In this document: positions 1 to 10,321 of the stretch, piece after piece
Position numbering within the stretch: the first letter of the stretch is position 1
Layout of the letters: the number at the start of each line of letters is the position of its first letter
Assembly: GCA_016618085.1 (NCBI GenBank)
Contig: JABLTG010000024.1
Location: 87,716-151,715 of the forward strand
Length of the DNA stretch: 64,000 nt
From: Neovahlkampfia damariscottae
Lineage: Eukaryota; Heterolobosea; Selenaionea; Neovahlkampfiida; Neovahlkampfiidae
Reading direction: 5' to 3'
The notes under the pieces: model-generated
Database searches by the model: none
Told to the model about the DNA's origin: nothing
What the model saw: the letters and a program-made list of their open reading frames with translations, nothing else
Program-made: the position numbers and the translations under genes

Positions 1-1621
1 TAAAGTGTAGATGCTCCTTCGTATCTTTGAATTTTATATTCTTCTGTTGTTGTTGTATATTGTGAATATGTATTTGACATTGTTGTCACTAACACCTTTG
101 CATCTTTAATAAAACCTTCTTTTTCAGCTGTTTTTTTTAATGCTTCTTCAACTCTTCTTCCAGACATCATTGAAAATTCACCAGGAACATTGGCAAATAA
201 TAAAGAACCAACTTTGAATAATTGAACTGGTAAAATAGTTGGTGTCCAAGCGTATGGTCTTTTTGTACCTACATCTAAAAATATTGGTTTTGGTGAATGA
301 CATTTAATTTGTTCTTCTGTTGGTTTACTGATAAAGTTCCTTAAAATATTCCAAAATGGATTGCTTGTTCTATTGTTTCCTTGCCAAAAATTGAAGCCAC
401 CAGGACCATCTGTAGTTCCAGCAGCAAATGAATAACCTAAAGCAGCTCTACATGTTTTTTCATTTTTTCCTGTATTTGAGTATTCTGCTTCTACTACTGT
501 ATTTTCCATATTTACAAAAACATGTCTGAAATCAACAGAACCAGAAATTTTTTTTTTAGCATCTGAATATACTTTTCTTGCTGATTCAAATTGATTGATT
601 CCAAGTATTTTAGCTGATTCAATATCATCTTTTCCAGGTCCTAAACCGTGACAAGTATTTGAGTTTCCATTACATGTTGAGTTTTTATCACAAGGTCTTC
701 CATTTGGACAAAAAGCACCTTTAGTATTTGGACTTATATCTCCTGAAGCTGGTTCTGGAAAAGCAGAAAGAAATTCACCTTTTCCAGCCGGTGTGTTAAT
801 TCCATTTTTAAATTTTTCAAAAAGTAAAGAAGCCCAACCTTTGTTATCAGCAGAAATTAAATAATTTGAATTTGCAACTGAAGTAGTATGCACTGAGAAA
901 TAATTAATGGATCCAAGTTCTTTTCCTTCAACATCTTCTAATCTTAAAACTGTCATGTTATCATTGGTATTTCCATCTGGATATCTATCACGTTCTTCTT
1001 TTGGATTTGCATCATAAGCAGTTGGTGAACGATTAATATTTGATCTTCTGAGTTTATCTTCTCCAATTTTGATGTATCCAGGTTTAATTGATTCATGAGC
1101 TTTTTTGATAGATTCTACAATACCTTTTACAATTTTATTGAGATTAGGTTTATAATGACCTAAAGACATGAGCTAAAAAAGAAATTTAATTTCTTAAAAA
1201 ACAAACATTATACAAAACGTAATGTGAATATCCACCAGCACCTGAATGAGTATGTTGTCCATTGATATTTACATTATCATGAGTATATAAATTACCATAG
1301 ATTTTTTTTAATTCTTTAACTACGTTTTGTTTGACACTATACATTGCTGCTTGAAGATCTGTGACCACATAAACAACTCTTTTTTTTTTGTCACCAAAAA
1401 TATAAGCTCTGGAGTATAATCTTTGAAAAATACCTTGAGTACGTTGTGAAAGTTGTGCATAACCCATCATTCCAATACCTTTTTTATTTGGTTAATGATT
1501 TTTGTTTATTTTTTTTACCTGCTGGACCTCCTGTGATATCACCTCTCCCAATTCCAATTTCATAGATCTCCTGTGAAAGGACTAGAACGAATAAAAGTGA
1601 AAAAATTGCGTAGAACTTCAT
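1..1621 (-). CDS. ASAH2: Neutral ceramidase, C-terminal part beyond window edge
   Basis: Hydrolyses ceramide to sphingosine and fatty acid; the family is secreted or on the cell surface. Three exons on the minus strand: 1621-1519, 1478-1207 and 1172-1, with introns of 40 and 34 nt. Both junctions restore the frame and the family sequence. The first exon encodes a short hydrophobic signal peptide after Met (MKFYAIFSLLF). Family motifs visible are NINGQHTHSG followed by GGYSHY, the nucleophile-serine block SGDISPN with a downstream Cys, and DGPGGFNF. About 515 residues are present; full-length neutral ceramidases are 650-780, so the C-terminal part lies outside. A CCAAT box is 31-37 bp upstream of the ATG. 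Identification is firm; the start is well supported by the signal peptide. Confidence 0.93.
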
Positions 1622-1962
1622 CAAATCTAATCCAATTGATTCCAATGAAATTGATTGGATGTATTTTGTCCAATTAAAAAAGAATAATTCTTCAAATTAC
1701 TCATTCAAGAAACGAAAGTGATTTTTATGTTTTGTACAACAAAATAAACATTGTAGTATTTAGTCCATAAAAATCGATTCCTGGAAATTTGCCTCGAAAT
1801 GAAGCTAAGGCACTCAAATTTGATATAAAATAAGTTGAAAATTCAAGAATTTGTTCAAATTCTTTGTGGAACTTTGACAAAACAAGGTTCGTTTTCAATT
1901 GGATGGAATTGATAAAAATGATTGGTCTATTTTCGTTGAATCAAAAAAACCGTTAATACAAA

Positions 1963-2673
1963 ATGGAAGAAAAGAAAGAAGACACAACTACCGAAAATGG
2001 AGGTACAATCAAAAGAAAAACACCAACTTCAAATGTTGTTTCCAAAAGACCAAAAATAGTTGCTTTCAGTTGTACAAGTTGCACAAAAGACTGTGGAGAG
2101 CGTCAAAGAACAAAAATTTGGAAAGGAATGTATGAAGAAGATGATAATGGAGCACCTGATCTTTGTATTGACTGTGGTGAACTTGATTTCTGGTGTCCTG
2201 ATGGATTAAGTTGTTCAAAATCAAGTGGTTGTTCTTGTGGACATCAACATTGCGAAAAATGTTTATATGGATGTGTTGGATGTCAAAAAGTAGTATGTCG
2301 TTCATGTGAAGGAGAACATTGCTCAGTATGTAAAGGTACAACTTGCAAAAAAGAAAAATGTAGAAAAGTAATTACAGAATGTTCTTCAGAAAATCATGAT
2401 GGAGATTTAGGTTTTTGTGATAATTGTGCAAAAGGAAATGATTGTTCATTTTGTGGTGCTTGGTATTGTTCAGCTTGTATGCAAGGAAAAGTATGTGAAA
2501 TGTGCACAGAAGATGAAGAAGTTGAAAGTGAAGAAGATTATAAAGAAGGTGAAGGTGAAGAAGAAGAAGAATATGATTCAGAAGCAGAAGAAAATGAAAA
2601 TGGTTCTGGTGAAGATTATGATGATGATGAACTTGATGAAGATGAATTTGATGATGATGAAATTGACGAATAA
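1963..2673 (+). CDS. Cysteine-rich protein with acidic C-terminal tail
   Basis: Single exon, 236 residues; I do not recognise the family. Residues 1-35 are polar and Lys/Thr-rich with a KRP-type basic stretch. Residues 36-185 hold about 30 Cys, mostly as CxxC pairs plus some His, in a pattern suited to several zinc-binding knuckles or a RING/PHD-like cross-brace array (for example CSCGHQHCEKC). The last 50 residues are almost all Asp and Glu. Zinc-binding adaptor or chromatin-type binding are guesses from composition only. A TGATTGG box lies 38-44 bp before the ATG. The next gene starts only 43 bp downstream. Confidence 0.8.
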   Translation: MEEKKEDTTTENGGTIKRKTPTSNVVSKRPKIVAFSCTSCTKDCGERQRTKIWKGMYEEDDNGAPDLCIDCGELDFWCPDGLSCSKSSGCSCGHQHCEKCLYGCVGCQKVVCRSCEGEHCSVCKGTTCKKEKCRKVITECSSENHDGDLGFCDNCAKGNDCSFCGAWYCSACMQGKVCEMCTEDEEVESEEDYKEGEGEEEEEYDSEAEENENGSGEDYDDDELDEDEFDDDEIDE

Positions 2674-2716
2674 AAAATAACCTTTGTTTTTTTTTGTTTT
2701 TTTTGTTTTTTTGGTG

Positions 2717-4106
2717 ATGTCAGTGGAAAGTAATTCAATCATGTATATAGAACCAAATTTCAATAAAGCTCCTTCTCTGTTGAGTAAAACAAATGAGAAA
2801 GAGTTTCAGGTTCAGTTTTTTTTGTTTTTTTAAAATTTTATTTAGAAATTAAAAGATGATGATTCAAACTCTGTTAATTTTTTAAAAACATTTAAATTCT
2901 CACCTGATGGTCTTTTTATTTTGTCAAATAGTGAAGACAACATGCATAGAATATTTAACATGTTTTTTTTTTTTTTATTATTAAAGTTTTGTTAATAGAA
3001 CTTCAAAACAAATTCAAGAGAAATTGCAATTGGAATCTACAATAAAAATAAACCCTTGTGGTAGAATTTATGATTTTGAATGGTTTCCATTTATGAATTA
3101 TAACGGTTTGAAAAAAATTATTTTTTAATTATCTTTTATTTAGATGTTTCAACTTGTCACTTTTTAACAGCTGTTTCTAAATCACCTATTCATTGTTTTG
3201 ATGCTCTTACTGGAAAATTAAAATCTTCATATTCCGTCTTCAACAAAACAAATGAAATTCAAAATATTTTTTCAGTGTCTTACAACAATACTGCTTCAAA
3301 GTTTTTTTTATTCTTTTCAATTAACTTATTTAAAGAATATTTTGTGGGTTAGACAAATCAATTCGAGTTTTTGATGTCAATAGACCAGGTAGTGATTCTG
3401 TTGAAATTAGTTTAAAACAAAATCAATTTAACGAACAAAAAAGTTTAATTTCATGCATTTCATTTAATCAATTGATTACTGGGATGTATGCAGCCGGATC
3501 TTATGATAAATCAATTGGAATATTTGATGAAAGACAACCAAAAGTTTTGAACGTTCTTCATGGACATAAAGGTGGTTTAACACAAATTCAATTTTCAAAA
3601 TCAGGATGGTATATGTTTAGTGGAGGAAGAAAAGATAATGAAATTCATTGTTGGGATTTAAGAAATCATCAAATTGTATTTTCTATGCAAAGAAATGTTG
3701 AAACAAATCAAAAAATTGAATTTGATTTGAATTCAAAATTTTTGATTTCTGGAAGTTCCAATGGTGAAATAATAGTTTATGAACTCGAAAAATTAGGGGA
3801 GGAAATATCAAGAATAAAAACAAATTCAAGTAATTTTCATCAATTTTTCTAACAATCTCATTAGATTCAATGATTAATTGTGTTAAGTTTCACAATAGTC
3901 TACCAATTTTCGGATCATCATCAGGTCAAAGAATATTCAAATATGATCAAAAAGAAGAAAATACACAAGAATATACACCTGATATCTCATTATGGGCAAT
4001 GAACTACGAAACAGTTCAGACATCTTCATTAACCAATCAAACACAAAATACAACAATTAGTGAAACGGAAATATCAATACAAGAAGAAATTATGAATGAA
4101 GAATAA
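2717..4106 (+). CDS. WRAP53: WD40 protein, TCAB1/WRAP53 homologue
   Basis: In animals this WD40 protein binds the CAB box of scaRNAs and telomerase RNA and directs them to Cajal bodies. Six exons: 2717-2809, 2846-2961, 2999-3105, 3144-3300, 3336-3829, 3865-4106. Introns are 35-38 nt, all frames close, 402 residues. Family signatures appear in order: an N-terminal SPDGLFILSNSEDN block, a KSPIHCFDALTG blade, FCGLDKSIRVFDVNRPG, GHKGGLTQIQFS, GGRKDNEIHCWDLR, NQKIEFDL, and a last blade ending SSSGQRIF. The Pro-rich N-terminus of animal proteins is nearly absent. I saw no CCAAT box in the 43 bp upstream gap. Confidence in the family is high; whether it serves telomerase here is inference. Confidence 0.9.
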
Positions 4107-4342
4107 AATTTAATCATAATATATTGCTTTCAATTTTTTAGATTTCAAAAATCCGATCAGACTTTCTTTCAAAAATATGAAAAATGAATTTGACAATAAA
4201 ATCTTCAAAATAAATATAAATCATCAATGAGTAAATAAAGATAGTAGTACTTATCCAAAACTGTCTTGAATCAAAAATAAAATATCCTCTTAAGATTCCA
4301 ATAAAAATCAAAGAGAAGAGTGAAATCTCATGTAATGTGTTA

Positions 4343-4510
4343 TCAGATTTCTTTGATAAGATTCTCCAGATGAGGTGAAAGATTTTTTTTTTTTTTCCAA
4401 TCCAGGTACTCTTTCATCACTTTTTCATCTTCAAGATCTTCTACTTTGTAATTTCCATTGTGTTCTTCAAAAAAATTTGTGAAATCTTCCTTCAGTTGGT
4501 TAAAGTTCAT
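4343..4510 (-). CDS. Possible small acidic/coiled-coil protein
   Basis: A 55-codon reading frame from ATG at 4510, rich in Glu, Lys and Asn with a Trp-Lys-Lys-Lys stretch, predicted helical. The frame stays open upstream to about 4546 without another ATG. Two other short ATG frames nearby (from about 4575 and about 4640) end just before it in a different phase, so the true 5' exon may be missing or frameshifted. The TGATTGG box at 4678-4684 could serve this gene as well as the divergent neighbour. No family recognised. Confidence 0.35.
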   Translation of the reverse strand: MNFNQLKEDFTNFFEEHNGNYKVEDLEDEKVMKEYLDWKKKKNLSPHLENLIKEI

Positions 4511-4712
4511 CTTCAAATTTTGGATCAGATCATTGTATTTCCGCAATCAATTGTTGCATTTCCATCCATTGAAGGTTTAATATATTTTATATGTCTTGAT
4601 TTGATCAAAACAAACAAAAAAAAAAAAGCAACAAAATTTTCATGCACTTTTTGAACTGATGAAAACAAAAAAAAATTTGATTGGATAAACAGTTTCTCAA
4701 CAAACTCCAAAT

Positions 4713-5216
4713 ATGAACTTTCAATTTGTGAATAAAAAACTAAATCAATTATTATTATTAACCAGTATATCACCTTTGATCACTGAAACTTTAAAAAACT
4801 TTCAAACTGATCCTCTGATATTGAATTTCATGGAACAACTAAAAACAAACAAACAACTTTTAAAAGTGACAGATTTAAATCCAAATTCACTTGAACTGAA
4901 AACTCACATTTCAAAAATATCAAGAAATTCGAATAAAGCCATTGCAGAAATCATTGTGTGCGATGATGAAGCATGTTCAAAAATTATATTTTCCGCAAAA
5001 AGACCTCACTATGTTTGGTTTTATGATGACATTGTTGTTGATTCAAATTTTTCAAATAGTAAATATTTTATTTCTAATCTCTAAATCACTAAATTAGTCA
5101 AATTGAATCATTATGATGATGAAGAACCTAAAATCAATTTTTTTGAAAAAATATTTAAAATACTGTCACCAATATCGATTGGTATATTGATGTTGAGATT
5201 CAAAAAATTTAAATAA
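4713..5216 (+). CDS. Small protein with C-terminal membrane segment
   Basis: Two exons, 4713-5058 and 5098-5216, with a 39-nt intron (GTAAAT...TTAG). Without splicing the frame stops after 123 residues; with splicing it gives 154 residues ending in a hydrophobic segment (ILSPISIGILML) followed by a basic tail. That looks like a single C-terminal membrane anchor. Residues 1-30 are also rather hydrophobic. I do not recognise the family. The stop codon lies inside the 3' end of the convergent receptor gene: the two coding regions share 8 bp (5209-5216). A TGATTGG box is 29-35 bp before the ATG. Confidence 0.65.
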
Positions 5217-7033
5217 ACTTCTCTTCTCTATAAAGTAAATCTTTTTCAATTTTGTAATTGTATTCAAATCTTTTATAATGGTTTTCTTCTTTTAATCTTG
5301 ATAATGTATCTAATAAATTTAATTGAAGTGCTATTTGAATTTCGTCAAATAAGGAAGAATCTATTTCCGAAAATTCAATTTTTTGAAAAACTTTATATCG
5401 AAGATCTTCATCAACATTTACTTCAAAATGAGAATTTACAGCTAAATATCTATCAAAAATAATATTTGCATATTCCAATTTCTGTTTTTTTGATGAAATT
5501 TTTTTGAATTTCAATAAATCTTCATAAATGAGAATATTCTCAAGGGACCATTCTTTTCTTGAGAAATTGATAAACATTTCTTTTAATTCTGGAATACTCA
5601 TAACCCATTCAATTTCATCTTCTGATATTGCACTTCTATTTCTTGAACAAAATAGTTTTGAAATTTTTTTCAAAACTGTTATGGTCAAAATGAAGAGTAT
5701 TTGAATCCAATAGAGCCAATACAATAAAACAGAATTCATATAAAAGTAAACTTCAGAGTATTCATAATAAAAATAAAAAATATTCAAACAGTAAAGAGGG
5801 ATAAAAAAATTAACAAATAATAACTCAGACCTAAATAAAAAAGGATCTTTTCTGATGAAGAAATCTAATAATTGACAACGTAACCATGTTTTAATATTTG
5901 CAATAATATCATAAAATTGAAGTAAAAAAATTGCTCCACCAATAGTAAAGTTTGAGGCGGTAAAAATCAACGAATTAGAAGTTAGTACCCTTTCAGTGCA
6001 TTTCCAGTTATCATTTGATGAAACCAAAACATAAATAATAATCATTATAAAAAAATAAAAAGTAATAAAAAATAATGAAGTTGAGGTTGAAGTAAAAAAA
6101 TCAAGTAATTTAAATATTTTTGAAACTTTGATTTCTTCATCTTTTCCTTGTTGTCTTTCATTGTAATAATGTTGTTTTTGTTTGTTCAAATTTACAATAA
6201 TTAGATATCTAAAAAAAGTCAATGGAATCAAAATATAAGAAGATTGTAATGCGCTGTAATTGATCATCATGATAAAACAAATAAAATAATTTCTCCACTC
6301 TAAACTTAAAAATTCTGGAAAATGAGTCATGTAATATATGAAATGAGCAATTATAGCAAATATTGGTAAAGTTCCTCTACTTTTTAATGGTTGTTCATTT
6401 TGTAATAAAAGGTATAAGATGAGCACAAAAAAATTAAAAACTAAAGAAGCAATATACACATATAAATTCATCGTTTCTGCAATACCAGGTCTTACCACAG
6501 CACAACTAGGAAATACTAAAAGTTAAAAAAAGCAAAAAAAAATTACCATTTTCTGATAGTTTTATCTTCAACGTCCTTTGATAATTATGTCGTGAAATGT
6601 TCTGTGGAGAAGTTGGAGTTATCAAATTATTAAAAGCAAAGAAGATATATTCATTATCAGGCATATTCCAACCATCCACTTCAAACTGAAAAAAAATAAA
6701 TTTTTGTGGTAAAAGTGAATCTAATTGTTTGAAATTTTTAAAATCAACTTCTGAAGGTTCTCTGACTTGGTAATGGTCATCAATTTGATTCATTATTAAT
6801 TTAGATTCATTTTGGTAGACTAGAAACATATGAGATTCTTTTGTTGAATTTTCTGAACTCCAACCAATTGCTGTCCAACCTGTAAATTTTGTTGGTGCTG
6901 CTATTTGAAAAACAAACACTTGTTCTTTTGTTATATTCCAGTGAAATAAAAAATCATCTCTGACAAGACAATTTGGTGGTACTGATAAACTTGTGGTCAG
7001 TGCAAACAGCAGTACCGCAACAATTCGAAACAT
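5209..7033 (-). CDS. DOMON-7TM-RGS receptor
   Basis: Two exons, 7033-6547 and 6515-5209, joined across a 31-nt intron; 597 residues. In order: signal peptide (MFRIVAVLLFALTT), a DOMON-type beta domain (residues about 22-160, with the GWTAIGWS core) that in other proteins binds heme or sugar, seven hydrophobic segments (about 180-450), then an RGS domain (about 470-585) of the kind that accelerates GTP hydrolysis by G-alpha. Receptor-RGS fusions are known, as in plant AtRGS1; the DOMON ectodomain is the unusual part. The start at 7033 is chosen over an upstream frame extension because the signal peptide begins there and a TGATTGG box sits 18-24 bp before it. The ligand is unknown. Confidence 0.82.
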
Positions 7034-7243
7034 TTTAATTGGAAGTTGTTTGATTGGTTGAAAAATAGCTAAACACTGAAAGAACAACTAAATACAGTTT
7101 GGTTTGCGAGTTTAATAAGAATTTGCCATGCATTTAATTTCAACCTCAAATGAAACAAGTTTTCTCCGCCGAATTAAATTTTAGTGAATTTCCATTTAAG
7201 TATTTTTGATCAAGCGCAGATCAAACCAATTATTTTAAACTCA

Positions 7244-9268
7244 ATGCTAAAACTGATCCAAACCCAAAATTTTTTTATAACAAAATTGTTTACTTCAGTA
7301 AAAAAATACAACACAGATACCAAAAAACAATTGTCTTTTCCATATGGAATTCAGAATTTTTCACAGCTCACTGAACCTGGAATTTTTGTAGTGGACAAAA
7401 CAATGTTTATTCCCAAATTAGAATCAACCAATTCTGATCTTTTTGTGTTGGTCAGACCAAGAAGATTTGGAAAAACAATATTCATTTCAATGCTTGATTA
7501 TTACTACAATATTTTACATAAAGATAAGTTTCAAGATATTTTTGGTCGTCTTGAAATTGGATCAAATCCAACGGATGAAAAAAATTCATATTTTGTCCTT
7601 TCATTATCGTTTGCAGGTATTGATTCAAAGAACTCGGAATCATTTACAAATTCTATAAATGATAGTATAAATAGTAGAATAGACCATTTCAAGGCTCAAT
7701 ATGCTCAATTCTTCCAAAAAAAAGAAACTGATGAAATTAGAATAAACACCAATGATGCTGTATGTTCAATGAGATCACTTGCAAATTTTATCAAAAGAAG
7801 ATCAAAAAAGGTAAAAATAATCCTTTTCTAATTCCACTAGTTGTTTATTATTATTGATAATCATGATGCTTTGGTTGACGTAGTTTTGAATGATTTATCC
7901 AGTCAATCCTACGGTGACAGAATCTATGCATCACCCCAACCTTTGTCATTATCATTAAAATACCAAAGACAATCCGGTACTATCGACAGAATATTTTCAA
8001 TAATCAAAGAAATGAGTGGACAAGGATTTCAAAAAGTTTTTATTACTGGAACAGTACCAATTGGTTTGGAAAAATATAATATATCATTTCACCCAGATTT
8101 TGAAAATATGATTGGAATAACTGAAAATGATATCAAAAAAGTGTTGGAATTGATAATTCCTGATGATAAATCATTGCAAGAAAAATCAATGATAATTTTG
8201 AAGGAAAATTTTGGAGGATTTAAATTCAATGACACACAAAAAAATGAAACATATAACATAGCTTTGGTGAATTATTTTTTTAACAATTTACAAGAGAAGA
8301 AGAAAATACCTGCCGAATTACTTGATCCAAATGTTGATCCATCAATTTTGAATGTTCTCAGGAAATTCCCAATACCAAGAGATTTTATGGATGAATTGTT
8401 TTTAAATGATTATGGAATTTATATACATGATGTTCCTGATGCAATGATTTCTATAAAAAATATGTTCCAATCATTGCAAACTGATTCATGGTATATTCTA
8501 TCATTCATGCATTATTTTGGAAATTTGACTATTGGAGAGTTGGAAAATGTGTCTACAAATAATAATCCACCCCAAACTCATTACAAAATCCCAAACAAAA
8601 TGATGAAACAACAGTTACAAGCAGCCATCAAGGAATCATTTCGTTTCAACAAATACGATGTGCAGGATGATATTAAAATAGCAGTTTCCGAATTATTTCA
8701 TGAGAAAGAAATTCGAAGACTTTGTGCTGTAATTACAGAGGATATGTTGAATCCAATGAAGGGAATAGAAATAGACCATCCACGTGAAAATTTGACAAAG
8801 ATTGTTTGTTCTTTGGCTTTTAGTTTACTCGATTATCCTTCGATGACCGAAATTGAAGTGAAGAAATTTGATCCAGAAAATTTCACGAGATTTGGTAATT
8901 TTTTATATAACCAAAAAGTTCATTTGGAATTTAAAAACATCGCTCCAAATAACATAATTCTACAAGATGGAAGATGCTATCAAAGGGGAGATGATATTGA
9001 GTCAGGAATTAAAATCAACAAAGAAATATATACTATGGACCCACTTGATGTATTGGAATTGAATTTGAAATTCAATATTGCCAAAGATTCAGATGAGAAT
9101 TATCTATCAAAAGATTTGGAAAATATTTCTGATGTTTTGGAAAATTTGAAAATTCAAACCAGAGAAAATAAGAAATGGATCGAAAACAAATTTAAACATT
9201 CCATTGATTCTTATTATATCCTCAGAATTGGATTGTACACTCTTAAGTTTGACAAAATAAATCTTTAA
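7244..9268 (+). CDS. AAA-ATPase_like / DUF1703-type protein
   Basis: Two exons, 7244-7810 and 7841-9268, with a 30-nt intron; 664 residues. After an N-terminal stretch that could be an organelle presequence, residues about 35-130 match the AAA-ATPase_like family (PF09820): FPYGIQNF, then VDKT, then the Walker A variant RPRRFGKT. The Walker B region reads FIIIDNHDALVD where the family usually has D-E-Y-D, so catalytic competence is uncertain. The middle and C-terminal parts are long and divergent, without the clear C-terminal PD-(D/E)XK nuclease signature of relatives. The family is abundant in bacteria and patchy in eukaryotes. A shorter relative lies at 42.2-43.0 kb. Function is unknown. Confidence 0.75.
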
Positions 9269-9421
9269 TTTCTTCTTATTAACTTTTCAAACCAATTTGC
9301 AAAGACAACAAAAAACCGCCTCTTACTAAACCTTTCAACAAAACAGATAAATGGCAAATTATCTTTTCTTTCAATGACAGATTTTAAGATCACATAATTT
9401 TTCAAATAAAGTAACAAAAAT

Positions 9422-9427
9422 AAAAAA
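9422..9427 (-). terminator. RNA polymerase III T-tract
   Basis: Six consecutive T on the minus strand, starting 8 nt after the discriminator base of the tRNA gene. This is a standard Pol III stop. Confidence 0.8.
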
Positions 9428-9434
9428 TTTCGGT

Positions 9435-9516
9435 CTCGAGTGCCGGGAATTGAACCCGGGTCGCAAGAGTTCTGCATTGTTGACAGTCTTGAATTCTACC
9501 ACTATACCACACCCGA
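9435..9516 (-). tRNA. tRNA-Asp(GUC) with 11-nt intron
   Basis: Read on the minus strand, the acceptor stem UCGGGUG pairs with CACUCGA (one G-U pair) and the discriminator is G73, as expected for Asp. The T arm CCGGG-TTCAATT-CCCGG is perfect and supplies the B box. The anticodon stem CAAGA/TCTTG encloses CT-GTC-A and then, one base 3' of the anticodon, an 11-nt insert (ACAATGCAGAA) before C38. Removing the insert gives a normal seven-base loop with anticodon GUC. The intron sits at the canonical 37/38 position. The gene lies between two protein genes. A TSEN15-type splicing-endonuclease subunit is encoded at 26.4 kb. Confidence 0.95.
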
Positions 9517-9638
9517 TTAGTTATTTATTTGAGTCAAATCATCTATTCCAATAACAAAAATATGTGACTAGCAATGTTGTTATTTTTAGAAATCCCGTTT
9601 TAAATTCCAATTGGACAAATCTTTTTTTCAATTTTGAA

Positions 9639-10274
9639 ATGAATACAGAAGAACAACCGTTGCTTGACGAAGTTGTCATATTTAAAATTATAGAAAAAAT
9701 AATACCTGAGATGTCAGATGATCTCGAGCAACTGTCATTCTTTTCATCAGAGATTCACCAAAACCTTGAAATTAGTTTAACTTCAAAAGACCACTTGAAC
9801 GGAATTATTGGAGAACACCTAGTTAATAATGGATTTTCAGAATCACTTGATAAATCCTTGGACTTGTGTGAAGACATTTTGGAGATGTTGAACAATCCAT
9901 CAGAAGAGGATGTAAAAGAGTTGGAAGAAGAGTTGGAAGATGGTAATTGTGTTTTATGTGGCAGGGACATGGCTCTGACATTTCACCATTTAATTCCTAG
10001 AATGACTCATAAAAAAATGTTGAAAAAAGGGTTTAACAAAACTGATTTGAATCGTGGAATTATGGTAATCTTTTATATTATATTCAATTTTTTTTTTTTT
10101 TAGATTTGCAGACCATGTCATAACGCAATTCATCGTTTAATTGACCATGAATCTATGGCTTTGGAATATTATACTTTAGACTTGATAATGACAAATGAAA
10201 AAGTTTTAAAATGGATCAAATATGCAGAAAAACAAAAATCAGTGAAACATGCAATGAGAAAATACAAAAAATAA
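9639..10274 (+). CDS. HNH-domain nuclease-like protein
   Basis: Two exons, 9639-10064 and 10104-10274, with a 39-nt intron; 198 residues. Residues about 104-190 form a treble-clef HNH domain: CVLCG, then TFHHLIPR (the HH of the motif), then across the intron ICRPCHNAIHR with the second Cys pair and final His. The same layout occurs in a conserved family of small HNH proteins in fungi and plants. Residues 1-100 are acidic and helical. The biological role of the family is unclear to me. An inverted-repeat CCAATTGG lies 25-32 bp before the ATG. Confidence 0.8.
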
Positions 10275-10321
10275 ATTATTCATTCTTCCAATCAAAAGTA
10301 ATTAGTCGGTTAGTGGACAAA

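Noticed and set aside
2066-2341. Antisense reading frames across the Cys-rich gene and its acidic tail
   Set aside because: They mirror repetitive GAA/GAT and TGT codons of the sense gene and have no family or start context.
4525-4773. Minus-strand frame with a signal-peptide-like start (MKILLLFFFLF)
   Set aside because: The hydrophobic run comes from a T tract and the frame ends without a domain; it does not join the small frame at 4343-4510.
9265-9477. A 70-codon minus-strand reading frame overlapping the tRNA
   Set aside because: Its first part is the tRNA-Asp sequence itself and the rest is AT-rich filler; no promoter motif fits.
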